Source: Planctomycetota bacterium
GTDB lineage: Bacteria; Planctomycetota; UBA1135; UBA2386
Direction of reading: 5' to 3'
Length of the DNA: 64,000 bases
Assembly (NCBI GenBank): GCA_016713175.1
Contig: JADJPQ010000004.1
Span: 186,001 to 250,000 of the forward strand
The stretch's first letter is position 1, and each line of letters starts with the position of its first letter. The notes beneath the pieces were generated by a model. It made no database searches. It was not told the origin of the DNA and saw only the letters and a list, made by a program, of their open reading frames with translations. Both the position numbers and the translations under genes were made by a program. Below are positions 32,727-41,869 of this stretch, one piece after another.

Positions 32727-33194
32727 ATGACCGAGATGACCAAGGAACAGTTCGTCGAGCTGCTGCGCCCGCTGGCGGTCGCGCTGCGCGGCTTCGATTG
32801 CGATCAGCGTGATGCGGCGGCGGCGGCCGAGCGGCTGTTGCCGTTCCGCGGCGCGGCGGTGACCGCGGTGCGCAAGGCCGCCGAGGCGGCGATCGCATCC
32901 GCGTGGCTGCTGCCGAAGGAGAATGCCGGCATCCGTTTCGGCCGCGTCGCCAAGGACCTCGAGGGCTTCAGCGTCGACGCGGTGCTGATGGACCAGCCCG
33001 GCCCCAAGCACCGGCACCCGAACGGTGAGATCGACTTCTGCTTCGCGCAGGCCGGGACCCCGAAGTTCGACGGTCGCGCCGAGGGCTACGTGATCTACGG
33101 CAAGGACACCACGCATGTGCCGACCGTGCAGGGCGGCACGATGCTGATCCTGTACTTCCTGCCCGGCGGTGCGATCGAGTTCCTGACCAGCTGA
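32727..33194 (+). CDS. DUF4863 / 4-hydroxylaminobenzoate lyase-like protein
   Basis: 155 aa. The C-terminal two thirds match the family core: AGIRFGRVAKDLEGFSVDAV, then GPKHRHPNGEIDFCF with its His residues, GYVIYGKDTTHVPTVQGG and LILYFLPGGAIEF. The best-known member is the PnbB lyase of nitrobenzoate breakdown; the native substrate here is unknown. No aromatic-degradation genes are nearby, so only the family call is firm. Confidence 0.75.
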   Translation: MTEMTKEQFVELLRPLAVALRGFDCDQRDAAAAAERLLPFRGAAVTAVRKAAEAAIASAWLLPKENAGIRFGRVAKDLEGFSVDAVLMDQPGPKHRHPNGEIDFCFAQAGTPKFDGRAEGYVIYGKDTTHVPTVQGGTMLILYFLPGGAIEFLTS

Positions 33195-33210
33195 CCGCGC
33201 GGGCGATCGC

Positions 33211-34302
33211 TCAGTCGACCTGGAACGTCTGCACGAGCGTCGCCAGCGTCGCCGACTGCGCGGCGGTGGCGTCGGCGCTGTTCGCGAGTTGCTGACTGCC
33301 CTGCGAATTGCGGTTGGTGACGCCGTCGAGGTCGTGCACGCCGCGGTGGATCTGCTGGATGCCGCCGGTCTGTTCCTTGGTGTTGGTGGCGATCTGCTCC
33401 ATCAGCGCGGTGACCTTCGTGGTCGTGGTGACGATCTCGGACAGCGCCGAGTTGACCTCCTCGCTGATCAGGCCGCCGCGCTGCGCGCGCTGGCTCGCTT
33501 CGCTGATCAGCGACGAGGTGTTCTTGGCGGCCTCGGCTGAACGTTGCGCCAGGTTGCGGACCTCCTCGGCGACCACCGCGAAGCCCTTGCCGGCCTCGCC
33601 GGCGCGTGCCGCCTCGACCGCGGCGTTCAGCGCCAGCAGGTTGGTCTGGAACGCGATGTCGTCGATCACCTTGATGATCCGCGAGATCTCGCTGCTGCTG
33701 GTCTGGATCTGGTTCATCGCCTCGACCATGCGGCCCATCGCCTGGCTGCCCTTCTGCGCGCTGGTTTCCGCGCCCTTCGCCAGTTCGTTGGCGTCGGCGG
33801 CGCTCTGGCTGGCGGCGGTGACCACGGCGCTCATCTCCTCGAGCGCGGCGGAGATCTCCTGCAGGGCGGTCGATTGTTGTTCGGCACCAGTCGCCACCGC
33901 CTGACTGCTCTTGCTGACCTGCTGCGTGCCGGCGGTGATCTGGCCCGTGCAGGAACGGACCTGCACGACCATGCTGCGAACGCGTTCGAGGAAGCCGTTC
34001 AACGCCTGGCCGAGCTGGCCGAGTTCGTCCTGCCGCGATTCGTCGAGTTTGGTCCGCAGGTTGTTGTTGCCCTCGGCCATGCCGCGCAATCGCTGCACGA
34101 TGTCGGCCAGAGGGGTCGTCAGGTCGCGCGCCAGCCACCAGGTCGCGACGCCCGTCAGCATGGCGCCGAGCGCCAAGGCGACCTGGATCTTCCAGTGCGC
34201 GTCCGGGGCATTGCGCCAGGCCACGTAGGTCATCCCGACCAGCGGCAGGACGCCCGCGACGAAGGCGAACAGGAACAGCTTGTGGCGAAGGCTCAGATTC
34301 AT
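33211..34302 (-). CDS. Methyl-accepting chemotaxis protein without a sensor domain
   Basis: 363 aa from the ATG at 34302. Two transmembrane helices (residues about 8-28 and 38-56) are joined by some ten residues, so no periplasmic ligand domain exists. A HAMP region (ARDLTTPLADIVQRLRGMAE) follows, then the signalling coiled coil. The hairpin tip reads IDDIAFQTNLLALNAAVEAA and continues RAGEAGKGFAVVAEEVRNLA, which contacts CheA and CheW. No che genes are adjacent. It may sense membrane state or partner proteins. Confidence 0.88.
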   Translation of the reverse strand: MNLSLRHKLFLFAFVAGVLPLVGMTYVAWRNAPDAHWKIQVALALGAMLTGVATWWLARDLTTPLADIVQRLRGMAEGNNNLRTKLDESRQDELGQLGQALNGFLERVRSMVVQVRSCTGQITAGTQQVSKSSQAVATGAEQQSTALQEISAALEEMSAVVTAASQSAADANELAKGAETSAQKGSQAMGRMVEAMNQIQTSSSEISRIIKVIDDIAFQTNLLALNAAVEAARAGEAGKGFAVVAEEVRNLAQRSAEAAKNTSSLISEASQRAQRGGLISEEVNSALSEIVTTTTKVTALMEQIATNTKEQTGGIQQIHRGVHDLDGVTNRNSQGSQQLANSADATAAQSATLATLVQTFQVD

Positions 34303-34399
34303 GGATCCCGGCGACGTCAGCGCCGCGTCGGCCTCTTCGGCAGGCACCTGGCTCCGGGTTGAGACGATCGGGGTGTCGCGCGTGCTACCATCGGCCACC

Positions 34400-35470
34400 G
34401 TGACAACCCGCATTCCCGTCCGGTGGTGGTCGCCGCTGCTGTGTCTTGCCTCACTGTCGGCGCAACAGGCGCCGGATCTGGCGGGTGTTGCCGAACGTGC
34501 GGTCGCCACGGTCATGGCCAGCACCGGCGCGCCCGGCATCGCCATCGCGGTGGCCCAGGGCGAACGGGTTCTGGTGGCGCGCGGGTTCGGCTTCGCGGAC
34601 GTGGAGAACTCGGTGCCGGTGACCTCGGCGACGGTGTTCCGACTGGCATCGATCAGCAAGCCGATCGCGGCGGTGCTGGCGCTGCAACTGCACGAACAGG
34701 GACGGCTCGATCTCGACGCCGATGTGCGGACGCTGGTGCCGGAGTTCCCGGCCAAGGAATGGCCGGTGACGACCCGGCAACTGCTTGCGCATCTCGGCGG
34801 CGTCCGGCACTACCGGCGCGGCGAGGTGGAATCGGTGGCGCCGTTGGCGACGCAGCGCGCCGGGTTGTTCCGGTTCGCGGATGACCCGCTGCTGCACGAG
34901 CCGGGAACCAGGTACCTGTACTCGACCTACGGTTATTGCCTGGCCGGGGCCGCGATCGAAGCCGCCGCCGGTGCGCCGTTCGCGGATCTGGTCCGGGAGC
35001 GCATTGCCCTGCCGAGCGGGGCGACGACGCTGCAAGCCGACGACGCGCGGCGGTTGATCCGCGGGCGGGCCCAGGGCTACGAACGGGTGGGTGGCGAACT
35101 GCGCAACAGCGAACCGATGGACAGCAGCTACAAGCTGGCCGGCGGGGGACTGTGCGCGAGCGCCGCGGACCTGGCCCGGTTCGGCCTGGCGCTGCTCGGT
35201 GGTCGGCTGCTGACCGCCGACGCGTTCGCCCGGATGGGCACGGTGCAGACGACGCGCGCAGACGAAGCCACCGGATACGGCCTCGGCATCCGGATCGGCG
35301 AACGCGACGGCCGGCGGCTGCTGTGGCACACCGGCGCCCAGTCTCGCGTCGCTACCGCGCTGCTGCTGCGACCCGACGACGGCACGGTCGTCGTCGCGCT
35401 GTGCAACCTGGAGGGCGTGCGCATGCTCGATCTGGCGCACGAACTGCTGGCGGCGGTGCCCCGGCGTTGA
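34400..35470 (+). CDS. Beta-lactamase-family serine hydrolase
   Basis: 356 aa from the GTG at 34400; a GTG at 34382 is an alternative. A short signal peptide (LLCLASLSAQQ) precedes the class C/DD-peptidase-like fold. The catalytic S-x-x-K is in ASISKP, the Tyr motif is YSTYGYC, and the C-terminal motif is probably LWHTGAQS. Members include esterases and peptidases, and beta-lactamase activity is not implied. The gene is divergent from the chemoreceptor across 97 bp. Confidence 0.82.
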   Translation: MTTRIPVRWWSPLLCLASLSAQQAPDLAGVAERAVATVMASTGAPGIAIAVAQGERVLVARGFGFADVENSVPVTSATVFRLASISKPIAAVLALQLHEQGRLDLDADVRTLVPEFPAKEWPVTTRQLLAHLGGVRHYRRGEVESVAPLATQRAGLFRFADDPLLHEPGTRYLYSTYGYCLAGAAIEAAAGAPFADLVRERIALPSGATTLQADDARRLIRGRAQGYERVGGELRNSEPMDSSYKLAGGGLCASAADLARFGLALLGGRLLTADAFARMGTVQTTRADEATGYGLGIRIGERDGRRLLWHTGAQSRVATALLLRPDDGTVVVALCNLEGVRMLDLAHELLAAVPRR

Positions 35471-35494
35471 GATCCCGGGGCACGAAGGTGCCGA

Positions 35495-35953
35495 TCAGAT
35501 CTTGATCAGGCCCTTCAATTGCTCGAGCACCGGACCGATCGCACTCTTGACCTGCTCGTTGCCGAGCAACGCGCCGATCTTGTCGGTCACGGTCTTCATG
35601 ATGCCGTTCAGGTCGCCGCCGCCGAGCGCCGCCTTGACCGTGTCGGCCAGCTTGCCGACGCCCTGCAGGTCCTTCATCGACCCGCCGAGCTTGCCGACCA
35701 GGCCTTCCAACGTCGCCTTGGCGGCGGTTGCCGAGGCGCCGTCGGTGATGCCGCCGAGCGCCTTCTGCAGGTCGCCCAGTGCCGAGAACGCCGACTTCGC
35801 GGCGTCGGTCTGCTTGGCCACGTCGGCGATGCCGCCGAGTGCCTTGCCGGCTTCGTTGGCGGCGTTGGCGAGCGGGTTGGTGCCGGCGCTGGCGTTCTGG
35901 TCGCCGCAGGCGGCAAGGATCAGGGACAGGGAGAGCAGGAGGGGTGTGCGCAT
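35495..35953 (-). CDS. Small helical lipoprotein
   Basis: 152 aa. A lipoprotein signal ends in the lipobox ILAACG. The rest is Ala/Gly/Lys-rich amphipathic helix with heptad-like Leu (KSAFSALGDLQKALGGI, LVGKLGGSMKDLQGVGKLAD), probably a helical bundle on the membrane face. No family was recognised. It faces the serine hydrolase across 24 bp that include a short GGCAC/GTGCC hairpin. Confidence 0.65.
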   Translation of the reverse strand: MRTPLLLSLSLILAACGDQNASAGTNPLANAANEAGKALGGIADVAKQTDAAKSAFSALGDLQKALGGITDGASATAAKATLEGLVGKLGGSMKDLQGVGKLADTVKAALGGGDLNGIMKTVTDKIGALLGNEQVKSAIGPVLEQLKGLIKI

Positions 35954-36023
35954 GTGTGGGGCGTAGTGTAGCTGCGGCGATCCGGATTATTCGCTCGTTG
36001 CGTGGTCCGAGGTTCGGCCGCGC

Positions 36024-37343
36024 TCACGGCTGCTGGCGGAGCAGCGCATCAGCGGCGGTGCCGCGATCGCGGATCACGCGGGCCTTGCCGTATTCGACCA
36101 GCACCTCGGGTGGTGTCGGATGGCTAAGGAATCCGGTCGGCGAGAACGTCAATCCGTACGCGCCGGCGTTCAGCACGGCGACCAGATCGCCCGTTCGCAA
36201 CGGCGGCATCGCCACGGCTTCGGCGAACTGATCCGCTGGTGTGCACAACGGGCCGCCGATGGCGACGACTTCGCGCGCGTCGGTCTGCAGCGCGGTGGCA
36301 TGGACCAGCAACGGCGGTCGGCGCAGCACGGTGCCAACGCCGGCGGCAGCGGCACAGTGGTGCAGTCCGCCGTCGAGCACGACGAACTGTTGACCGCCCG
36401 ACTGGCGGCAACGGACGACCCGGGTCAGGTAGACGCCGGCCGGAGCCACCAGCCAGCGGCCGAGTTCGACGAACCAGGTCCGGTCGTGGCGATCGTGCGC
36501 TTCGAGGACGCGGCGCAGCCCTTGGCCGGCCACCGTCACGTCGAATTCGGGATCGCCGCAATACGTCGGCACACCAAAGCCGCCGCCGACGTCGATCTCG
36601 GTCAGACGGATGTCGGCCGCGCGTTCCCATGCGGCCGCGGCCTCAGCCAGGCGCTGTGCCTGGGCAACGAACGCCTCGGCGGCGAACGACTGCGTGCCAC
36701 CGTACGTGTGCAGACCGACGAGTCGCAGCGATTCCCGTGCCCGCACTCGTGCCAGCACCATCGGCACGTCGTCGGCGTCGATGCCAAAGCGGGCGGCGCG
36801 GCCGCTCATCCGCAACCGGGAACCGGCCGCTGCCTGCGGCAGGTTGACGCGCAACGCGATCGGGGCGACGGTGCCGCGCGCCGCTGCCAATGCCGCCAGG
36901 GCCTCGAGTTCGTCGAGCGACTCGACATGGAAGCCGCCGAGTCCGGCCGCCAGCGCGTTGGCGAGTTCATGATCGGTCTTGCCCGGACCGGCAAAGCGCA
37001 GCGCCGCCGCCGGATGCCCCGCTGCCAGCGCGATCTGCAGTTCGCCGAGCGAAGCGATCTCGGCGCCGGTGCCGGCCATGGCAAGGATCCGGGTCAGCGC
37101 CAGCGACGGGTTGGCCTTGATCGACCACAGCAGGCGCACGCGGTCGCCGAGCGTCGACCGGGCCATCAGGACGCGCTGTTGCAGCACCCGGGCCGAGAAC
37201 AGGTAGGCGGGCGTGCCGAAGCGCTCGGCCAGTTCGGTGACCGGCAGCCCGTCGATCGTCAGCGTTGCCCCGTCGGTGCCCAGCCGGCCCAAGGCGGCCG
37301 CCACGGCCGGGTCCCGATGTGGGTCGACGATGCGTTCTGCCAT
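36024..37343 (-). CDS. Type III PLP-dependent decarboxylase (DapDC/ODC-like)
   Basis: 439 aa. The PLP Lys is K76 in LLWSIKANPS, and the second-domain motif is GGPLCTPADQF, with GAYGLTFSPTGFLSHP near the end. This C-terminal pattern matches decarboxylases associated with exosortase, siderophore or peptide gene sets more than housekeeping LysA. The glycine-rich phosphate loop is DVGGGFGVP. The substrate amino acid is uncertain, and diaminopimelate cannot be excluded. Confidence 0.8.
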   Translation of the reverse strand: MAERIVDPHRDPAVAAALGRLGTDGATLTIDGLPVTELAERFGTPAYLFSARVLQQRVLMARSTLGDRVRLLWSIKANPSLALTRILAMAGTGAEIASLGELQIALAAGHPAAALRFAGPGKTDHELANALAAGLGGFHVESLDELEALAALAAARGTVAPIALRVNLPQAAAGSRLRMSGRAARFGIDADDVPMVLARVRARESLRLVGLHTYGGTQSFAAEAFVAQAQRLAEAAAAWERAADIRLTEIDVGGGFGVPTYCGDPEFDVTVAGQGLRRVLEAHDRHDRTWFVELGRWLVAPAGVYLTRVVRCRQSGGQQFVVLDGGLHHCAAAAGVGTVLRRPPLLVHATALQTDAREVVAIGGPLCTPADQFAEAVAMPPLRTGDLVAVLNAGAYGLTFSPTGFLSHPTPPEVLVEYGKARVIRDRGTAADALLRQQP

Positions 37344-37398
37344 GGCTGGATGCTAGCCGTGGTTGGCAGTTGCGGCGAACGTGTGCGATCATCGCGGC

Positions 37399-37887
37399 AT
37401 GGACCCGTTGCTGCCGCCGTCGCCGCGGCCCGCCACGTGGCGGCATGTGTGGTGCCTGCCGGCGGCGTTTGGCGTCTTGTGTGCGCTCTCGGCCGCGTGG
37501 CCGGGGGAGGGCTGGCAGTCGTTCTCGATCGGCTCGATCGCCGGACTGTGGGTCGGACTGGTGCTCGGCGATCTGGTCAGTCATCCGTTCTGGCCGACCT
37601 TGCTCGGCGGCATGGCGACGATGGCCGTGTTCGGCCTGATGCTGGACGGATTGCGGGTGCCGATCGTCGTCTGGGTGCTGGTGTCGCCCGTGGCGGCGTG
37701 CGGTGCCGGCTACGTGTTGTTGCAGGGTTTTCCGGATCTCGATGCGGCGCTGGTCGCACGGGGTTCCTGGCTGGGTGCGGGCATCTGTGCGCTGCAGCTC
37801 GGCAGTTACGTCGCGGTGATGGTCGCCCTGGCATTCGGCGCCGGGCGATCGCGTCGCACCACCGTCATCGCTCGAGGTGATGATTGA
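37399..37887 (+). CDS. Small multi-span membrane protein
   Basis: 162 aa with four predicted transmembrane helices (beginning CLPAAFGVLCALSAAW, LWVGLVLGDLV, MATMAVFGLML and VWVLVSPVAACGAGY, with a possible fifth near the end). No family was recognised. Its stop overlaps the TTG start of the AlkD-like gene. Confidence 0.65.
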   Translation: MDPLLPPSPRPATWRHVWCLPAAFGVLCALSAAWPGEGWQSFSIGSIAGLWVGLVLGDLVSHPFWPTLLGGMATMAVFGLMLDGLRVPIVVWVLVSPVAACGAGYVLLQGFPDLDAALVARGSWLGAGICALQLGSYVAVMVALAFGAGRSRRTTVIARGDD

Positions 37888-38672
37888 ACCTGCCCGAAGT
37901 GCTGATCCAGTTGCAGAAGCGCGGTACCGCGAAGAACCGCGAGGTCTACCAGCGCCATGGTGTCCGCGAGCCGGTGCACGGCGTCGCCTACGCGGACCTC
38001 GATGCGCTCGAGCAGGCGATCGGCGTCGACCATGCGCTGGCGCTCGAACTGTGGAAGACCGGCATCCACGATGCGCGGGTGCTGGCAGCCAGGATCGCCG
38101 ATCCGGCGCAGGTGACCGCCGTACTGCTCGAGGACTGGGTGGCGCAGGTCGGCGACCGCTTCCTGTTCTTCGCCATGTCGCCGCTGGTCGCGCGTTCCCC
38201 GTTGGCGCCGGCCACGATGCTGCGCTGGATCGAGTCGCCGGCGGAATGGGTGCAGGCGAGCGGCTGGCAGGTGGTCGCGGCGCTGGCGCTCGATGTCTCG
38301 GTGCCGGACCAGATGCTGGTGCCGTTGCTGCCGGTGATCGAACGGCGATTGCAGAAGGCGCCGAACTTCGCGCGCTATGCGATGAACAGCGCGCTGATCG
38401 CGATCGGTGGACGGCCGGCGGCGCAGGCGGCCGCATTGGTGGTGGCGGCGCGGATCGGCAAGGTGGACGTCGATCACGGCGACAGCAGTTGCAAGACGCC
38501 GGATGCCGTCGAGTACATCGGCAGGATGGCGGCGCGCGCGGCGAGCAGGAGCAAGTCGGCGAAGCCGGCCAAGGCGCCGCCGAAGGCCGCGGCCAAGGCG
38601 AAGAAGGCGCCGGCGAAGGCGGCCGTTCGCGGCAAGAAGACGGCCGGCAAGAAGCGCGGAGCGGGGCGGTGA
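37884..38672 (+). CDS. AlkD-like DNA alkylation repair protein with Lys-rich tail
   Basis: 262 aa from a TTG in a TTGA overlap. The N-terminal 215 residues are AlkD-type HEAT-like helices (TAKNREVYQRHGV, then LWKTGIHDARVLAARIADP and PNFARYAMNSALIAIG). AlkD is a DNA glycosylase for alkylated bases; the subgroup here is not proven to be active. The last 45 residues are Lys/Ala/Pro repeats (KPAKAPPKAAAKAKKAPAKA) and probably bind DNA non-specifically. Confidence 0.78.
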   Translation: MNLPEVLIQLQKRGTAKNREVYQRHGVREPVHGVAYADLDALEQAIGVDHALALELWKTGIHDARVLAARIADPAQVTAVLLEDWVAQVGDRFLFFAMSPLVARSPLAPATMLRWIESPAEWVQASGWQVVAALALDVSVPDQMLVPLLPVIERRLQKAPNFARYAMNSALIAIGGRPAAQAAALVVAARIGKVDVDHGDSSCKTPDAVEYIGRMAARAASRSKSAKPAKAPPKAAAKAKKAPAKAAVRGKKTAGKKRGAGR

Positions 38673-39106
38673 CGCGCGGCGACGTGCGGTTGCCGGACGA
38701 CCTGGTCGCGCGGCTGTGCGCGGCGGCGCGAGCGGTGCAGCGGCAGGCGTATGCGCCAGCGTCGAAGTTCCGGGTCGGTGCGGCGGTGCTCGCAGCCGAT
38801 GGCCGCATGTTCGTCGGCTGCAATGTCGAGAACGCCAGTTTCGGCCTGACGATCTGCGCCGAACGGGCCGCGGTCTGCGCCGCGGTGGCTGCGGGTGCGC
38901 GTCGGCTCGGCGCCGTTGCGATCGCGACGCCGTTGGCGCGAGCGGCGCGGCCGTGCGGTGCCTGTCGGCAGGTGCTGGCGGAGTTCGGGCCGCGAATGGC
39001 GGTCTTGCTGGTCGGGCGCGGGCGGTCGCGGTGTGAGCACACGACGCTCGCGGCGCTGCTGCCGGAGCAGTTCACGTTCGCGGACGTGCGGCGGGGTCGT
39101 CGGTGA
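38669..39106 (+). CDS. cdd: Cytidine deaminase
   Basis: 145 aa from a GTG in a GTGA overlap. The zinc site and proton shuttle are Cys63-Ala-Glu65 in TICAERAA, with Cys96 and Cys99 in PCGACRQ; the substrate loop is CNVENASFG. It converts cytidine or deoxycytidine to uridine in pyrimidine salvage. It ends in another GTGA overlap with the following lipoprotein gene. Confidence 0.92.
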   Translation: MTRGDVRLPDDLVARLCAAARAVQRQAYAPASKFRVGAAVLAADGRMFVGCNVENASFGLTICAERAAVCAAVAAGARRLGAVAIATPLARAARPCGACRQVLAEFGPRMAVLLVGRGRSRCEHTTLAALLPEQFTFADVRRGRR

Positions 39107-39609
39107 GAACATTCACGGCGGCGATGCTGCTGCTGGCCGGGTGTGCGTCCGCGCCGCCAGCGTCCTCCCGGCCGATCCAGGACCGTGTGCTGGGGCTGTG
39201 GCGCGGCACGCGAACAGGTGCCGACGGCACCGCGGCTCCGGTCTGGCTGCTCGGCTACCGTTCCGTCGCGGCCAACGTCGAAGACATCTACGTGCATCAT
39301 CCGGGCCGGCTGTACATCGGCCGGTGCGTGGTCGTCGGTGGCGGGGAGCAGCCTTGGCGGCTGACCTACGCGACGATGCAGGCCAACGCTGGCGGCATCG
39401 GCATGTCACCGGTGCGCGAACCGGTGGTCTATGACGGGAAGGTCGGCGCCGCCGGGCTCGAGTGGGGTCGTCGCAACGAGGCCGGTGACGAGTTCTCGCT
39501 GACCTATGAATGGCGCGAAGATGGCACCTGGGTGCGCACGCAACGGCGCAAGCCGAGGAACGGTGTGTGGCAGGTGGTCTGGGCCGACGAACTGCGGCCC
39601 ACCCGGTAG
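39103..39609 (+). CDS. Lipoprotein of unknown function
   Basis: 168 aa from a GTG coupled to cdd. The lipobox is LLAGCA. The mature part is beta-rich with many aromatic residues (IYVHHPGRLYIGRCVVVGGG, EDGTWVRTQRRKPRNGVWQV), and looks like a lipocalin-like or small beta-barrel protein. No family was recognised. It ends a four-gene coupled set beginning at 37399. Confidence 0.65.
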   Translation: MRTFTAAMLLLAGCASAPPASSRPIQDRVLGLWRGTRTGADGTAAPVWLLGYRSVAANVEDIYVHHPGRLYIGRCVVVGGGEQPWRLTYATMQANAGGIGMSPVREPVVYDGKVGAAGLEWGRRNEAGDEFSLTYEWREDGTWVRTQRRKPRNGVWQVVWADELRPTR

Positions 39610-39683
39610 TTTGGATCAGTCCGGATAGGCGACGAACTTGGCGGAAGCAGTGATTTCGTTGACCAAGTACGATCCATGGAGCT

Positions 39684-41849
39684 GTGAATCTGATGAAACC
39701 TCGCTGGGTTGGCGATGTGTCGGTGATCGTCGTGCTGGCGGCCTTGACGCGTGGCATTCTCGCGCAGCATGCGGCGGTGGGCTGGGGTTGGCTCCATTTC
39801 GACTCGAGGGCCCACGAGATGGCCTGTTCCCAGGTAGCTGCCAGTGGGGCCGGCACGATGGCGATCCTGACGGGCGGGAATGCAACCTTCTGGGGGCTGA
39901 ACCAGGGACTGATGCCGATGGTGCCCTCCGGTACTCAGGTGGTGGAGGTCGCGTTGGGTGGAGGGGACTATCCAGGTTTCCCACTCCCGTTCCCGTTCGT
40001 GAATTGGGTTGCGAGATTGGCGGACGGCAGCCTGCTGGCGAGCGGCGGTGCACCATCCTTCCCGAGCGGCACCCAGCCTGTCGCAGTCGCGGCCGGCGCT
40101 GGTCACCAGGCGGCTCTGTTGTCGAATGGAGGCATCCTGGTCTGGGGTAGTGACTACTATGGAATTCAGCAGGTTCCGGATCCTGGTCCAGGGCGTGAGT
40201 TCGTGAGGATCTCCTCCGGCAGTGTGCACATGCTTGCCGTCCGGTCTGACGGGCAGGCTGTTTGCTGGGGATTCAACGGCCACGGTCAATGCAATGCCCC
40301 GACGGTGCCGACACCGGTAGTGATCCTCGACGTGTCCGGTGGAGTCTCGCATTCCCTCGCGGTCCGGTCCGATGGCCGGATCGCAGCCTGGGGAGACAAT
40401 TCGTTTGGCCAGTGCAATGTCCCCGCTCCACCAGTCGGACTGTCGTTCACCAGGACCTCTGCCGGCGCGGGCCACTCGTTGGCGCTCTTGTCCGACGGTT
40501 CGGTTGTCGCTTGGGGCGACAACTCGAGGGGACAATGCAACGTGCCGCCAGTGCCCGCCGGCTTGGCGGTTGTCGAGATCGATGCGGGCGACTACCACAA
40601 CGTGATGCGATTGTCCGACGGTTCGATCCAGTGCTGGGGCGACACTCGGTGGATGAAGTGCAACCTCCCGGCCACGCCATCGGGTGTAGAGTGGGTTGAT
40701 GTTGCGGTGGGGCAAGACCACGTTGCGGGATTGACTTCCGATGGCCAAGTCGTGGCGTGGAACTGTTCGAACGGCAGTGTCTGTGATGTCCCGCCTCTGC
40801 CGGCTGGTCGACGCTATGTGAGTCTGGATCCAAGAGGACAGGCCGCGGTGCGCTCCGACGGTACGGCGGTCGTCTGGGGTGGGCCGGGCGCCCCTCCTCC
40901 TGTGCCTGGAACCCGGTTCGTCGAAGTCGCGACATCGGGCGACTTCGGTGCAGCGTTGGCTTCCGATGGGAGTTTGGTGGCGTGGGGTGATGCGGGATCC
41001 GGTCCCCTTCAGGTCCCACCTTTGCCAGCCGGCCTGCGCTATCTTCGTTTTGTCGTCCGCGGCAACACCGGATTGGCCACTCGTAGCGACGGATCGTTGG
41101 TGGCTTGGGGGGGCTTTGGGTTGCCGCCGCTGTTGCCGCAGGGGCCGGGATGGGACCGCATTGCTGCGGGTGACGGGGGAATTGGACTGACTCGCTACGA
41201 CGGGTCCGGCATCGTGGAAGGCGGGCTACTCCATTTCTCATTCCCCGGGAGCGAACCGGCTCACCGGTTTGCCCAGATTGCCGTGGGAGCTGGGCACTAC
41301 TGGCTGTTGCGACGCGATGGTGCGCTTGCTTCTCTGACGTCGTCCATGTCGGTCCCAACCGGGGCATTGCTGCCGCCGTTGTCGCCGGATCATGCTTTTC
41401 ATCGCGTCGCTGCGTTCGGGCGGCAGTGCGCGGGACTGATCGGTCAGGCGGGATCGCGGCCGCTCGGTCGAGGGACGTCAGGGTGCTCTGGCGTCTCGGT
41501 TGCGATTGCGAACGGTGTTCCCAGGCTGGGCAATCTCGAGTTCGGGCTGACCTGTCGGAACCTGTCGCCTGGTACAGCCGCGGTGCGCGTGCTCAGTCCT
41601 GCAACAACCGAGCGCGGTTCGGTGGATGTCGCGGGTGTCGAACTCTGGTTGAGTCCCTCGGTGGCGTTGGATGCGACGGTCTGGGTGGTCGGCGCGGATG
41701 GTGCGGTGGCCACGCCTTTGCCGGTCCCAGCGATCTCGGCGCTTGTCGGAACAACTCTGGGCGCGCAGTTCCTGTGCCTCGAGCCCCCAGGATGCGTGTT
41801 GCGTCCGATCTCCGCTTCCTCGGCGATCGAGGTCGTGGTGCGGCCGTAG
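39684..41849 (+). CDS. Secreted RCC1-repeat beta-propeller protein
   Basis: 721 aa from the GTG at 39684; an ATG at 39693 is the alternative start. The N-terminus is a signal peptide ending near GILAQ. At least eight repeats of about 50 residues follow, each with a core like AVRSDGRIAAWGDNSFGQCN ending VP-x-x-P-x-G, the RCC1/BLIP-II pattern of seven-bladed propellers. Later repeats are diverged. The final 115 residues (SGCSGVSVAI onward) resemble the shared C-terminal module of the window. G+C is slightly below the core genes. A binding or adhesive role is likely. Confidence 0.78.
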   Translation: MNLMKPRWVGDVSVIVVLAALTRGILAQHAAVGWGWLHFDSRAHEMACSQVAASGAGTMAILTGGNATFWGLNQGLMPMVPSGTQVVEVALGGGDYPGFPLPFPFVNWVARLADGSLLASGGAPSFPSGTQPVAVAAGAGHQAALLSNGGILVWGSDYYGIQQVPDPGPGREFVRISSGSVHMLAVRSDGQAVCWGFNGHGQCNAPTVPTPVVILDVSGGVSHSLAVRSDGRIAAWGDNSFGQCNVPAPPVGLSFTRTSAGAGHSLALLSDGSVVAWGDNSRGQCNVPPVPAGLAVVEIDAGDYHNVMRLSDGSIQCWGDTRWMKCNLPATPSGVEWVDVAVGQDHVAGLTSDGQVVAWNCSNGSVCDVPPLPAGRRYVSLDPRGQAAVRSDGTAVVWGGPGAPPPVPGTRFVEVATSGDFGAALASDGSLVAWGDAGSGPLQVPPLPAGLRYLRFVVRGNTGLATRSDGSLVAWGGFGLPPLLPQGPGWDRIAAGDGGIGLTRYDGSGIVEGGLLHFSFPGSEPAHRFAQIAVGAGHYWLLRRDGALASLTSSMSVPTGALLPPLSPDHAFHRVAAFGRQCAGLIGQAGSRPLGRGTSGCSGVSVAIANGVPRLGNLEFGLTCRNLSPGTAAVRVLSPATTERGSVDVAGVELWLSPSVALDATVWVVGADGAVATPLPVPAISALVGTTLGAQFLCLEPPGCVLRPISASSAIEVVVRP

Positions 41850-41869
41850 GCCCAACGTGTAGTCGGAGA

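Noticed and set aside
35471..35494. GGCAC-GAAG-GTGCC hairpin as terminator
   Set aside because: A five-base stem without a U-run between convergent genes is too weak to call.
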